Shown piece by piece: positions 4,793 to 5,497 of a stretch of DNA of 5,497 nt; position 1 is the first letter of the stretch; every line of letters begins with the position of its first letter. The DNA is from Alphaproteobacteria bacterium (GTDB lineage Bacteria > Pseudomonadota > Alphaproteobacteria > Micavibrionales > Micavibrionaceae): NCBI GenBank assembly GCA_030432775.1, contig JAUILO010000149.1, positions 1 to 5,497 on the forward strand, given 5' to 3'. The translations under genes were made by a program, and so were the position numbers. The notes beneath the pieces are model-generated. The model was not told where the DNA came from and searched no databases. It was given only the letters and a program-made list of their open reading frames with translations.

Positions 4793-5497
4793 TGCAAAAT
4801 AGCTTAAAATCAGCAATCCTGGCAATAAGCTGTACGCTTTTAATAATGCCGTATGCTTCTACACAAGCACAAACCACTGGCAACAATAACCAACCGTTGG
4901 AAATCACAGCCGATAACGTTCTGGAATGGCACCGCAACAGCAATCAATTCATTGCAGACGGGAATGCTATCGCCAAACAAGGCGATGTCAGCGTTTCTGC
5001 GCAAAATTTGCTGGCTGATTATCGTGATCAATCAGGTGGCAGTGATTCCGGCATTGATATCTGGCAAGTAACCGCCACAAACAATGTCGTTATCACATCG
5101 AAAGAGAACAAAGCTTACGGTGATAAGGCCGTTTATAACCTCGATAAAGCACAGGCCGTAATGACGGGGAATAATCTTAAGCTTGTTTCCGACAACCAGA
5201 CTGTAACAGCCAATGAACGTTTCGAATACTGGACGGAAGATGGCCGTCTTCTTGCGATTGGCCGCGCCAAAATGAGTCAGAAAAAAGCAGCCGGCAGCAC
5301 CAATACGCTAGAAGCCGATATCATTACCGCAACGTTAACAGACAACGCACAAGGCAAACGTGAAATCGACACACTCGAAGCAGAAGGCAATGTTATCATC
5401 ACAACCGAAGAAGAAAAAATCACGGGCGATTACGGTATTTATCACAAAAACACAAACACTGCTGAAATTACCGGAAATGTTGTTATCCGCCGGGGCC
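4792..5497 (+). CDS. lptA: LPS transport periplasmic protein LptA (OstA family), C-terminus cut by window edge
   Basis: Periplasmic bridge protein that carries LPS from LptC to LptD in the outer membrane. The visible 235 residues begin with a signal peptide (about 1-26, core AILAISCTLLIM, cleavage after TQA or nearby). The OstA-type beta-jellyroll then begins LEITADNVLEWHRNSNQFIA, followed by DGNAIAKQGDVSVSAQNLLADY. Repeating strand units of the form GD.AVYNL.KAQAVMTGN.L and GDYGIYHKNTNTAEITGN are evident, as expected for this fold. It is already longer than E. coli LptA (185 residues), in keeping with longer alphaproteobacterial forms. The start overlaps the lptC stop by one base as TAATG, and a GGGGAG site lies nine bases upstream. 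The usual next gene, lptB, would lie beyond the right edge. No stop codon is reached. Confidence 0.92.
   Translation, partial: MQNSLKSAILAISCTLLIMPYASTQAQTTGNNNQPLEITADNVLEWHRNSNQFIADGNAIAKQGDVSVSAQNLLADYRDQSGGSDSGIDIWQVTATNNVVITSKENKAYGDKAVYNLDKAQAVMTGNNLKLVSDNQTVTANERFEYWTEDGRLLAIGRAKMSQKKAAGSTNTLEADIITATLTDNAQGKREIDTLEAEGNVIITTEEEKITGDYGIYHKNTNTAEITGNVVIRRG

Overview
The window looks like chromosomal DNA from an alphaproteobacterium of moderate to low GC content. The main reason is the plus-strand gene order: ribonuclease D, arabinose-5-phosphate isomerase (kdsD), lptC, lptA. This cluster is typical of Alphaproteobacteria, where lptB, rpoN and hpf often follow. The short single-domain ribonuclease D and the tRNA promoter, which resembles the Caulobacter housekeeping consensus (TTGAC, then GCTATAGA), fit the same group. 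I cannot name a genus. KdsD, LptC and LptA show a Gram-negative cell with a Kdo-containing lipopolysaccharide.

Minus strand (positions 1 to 1984, read leftwards): three co-directional genes that look like the start of a polysaccharide export locus. The first encodes a 285-residue protein with a degenerate response-regulator receiver and a degenerate GGDEF domain. It has lost the catalytic GGDEF signature (it reads AKNEF) but keeps an RxxD motif at exactly the spacing of the c-di-GMP inhibitory site. The second is a short secreted outer-membrane polysaccharide export (OPX, Wza/GumB-like) protein. One base later comes a Wzz/GumC-type chain-length determinant, cut by the window edge.

Centre (1985 to 2261): a 166-base divergent gap holds a good promoter for a tRNA-Leu(CAG) gene. 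Only 23 bases and no terminator separate the tRNA from the ribonuclease D gene, so the tRNA and a tRNA 3'-trimming nuclease appear to share a transcript.

Plus strand (2151 to 5497): tRNA-Leu, rnd, kdsD, lptC and lptA are tightly packed, with gaps of 23, 8 and 12 bases and a one-base overlap. KdsD makes arabinose 5-phosphate for Kdo synthesis. LptC and LptA form the inner-membrane anchor and periplasmic bridge that carry finished LPS to the outer membrane. lptA runs off the right edge.

The plus-strand genes are ordinary housekeeping genes. The part most worth attention is the putative c-di-GMP-binding pseudo-GGDEF protein at the head of the export genes, followed by the tRNA-rnd arrangement. 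I see no mobile element, CRISPR array or clear intrinsic terminator.
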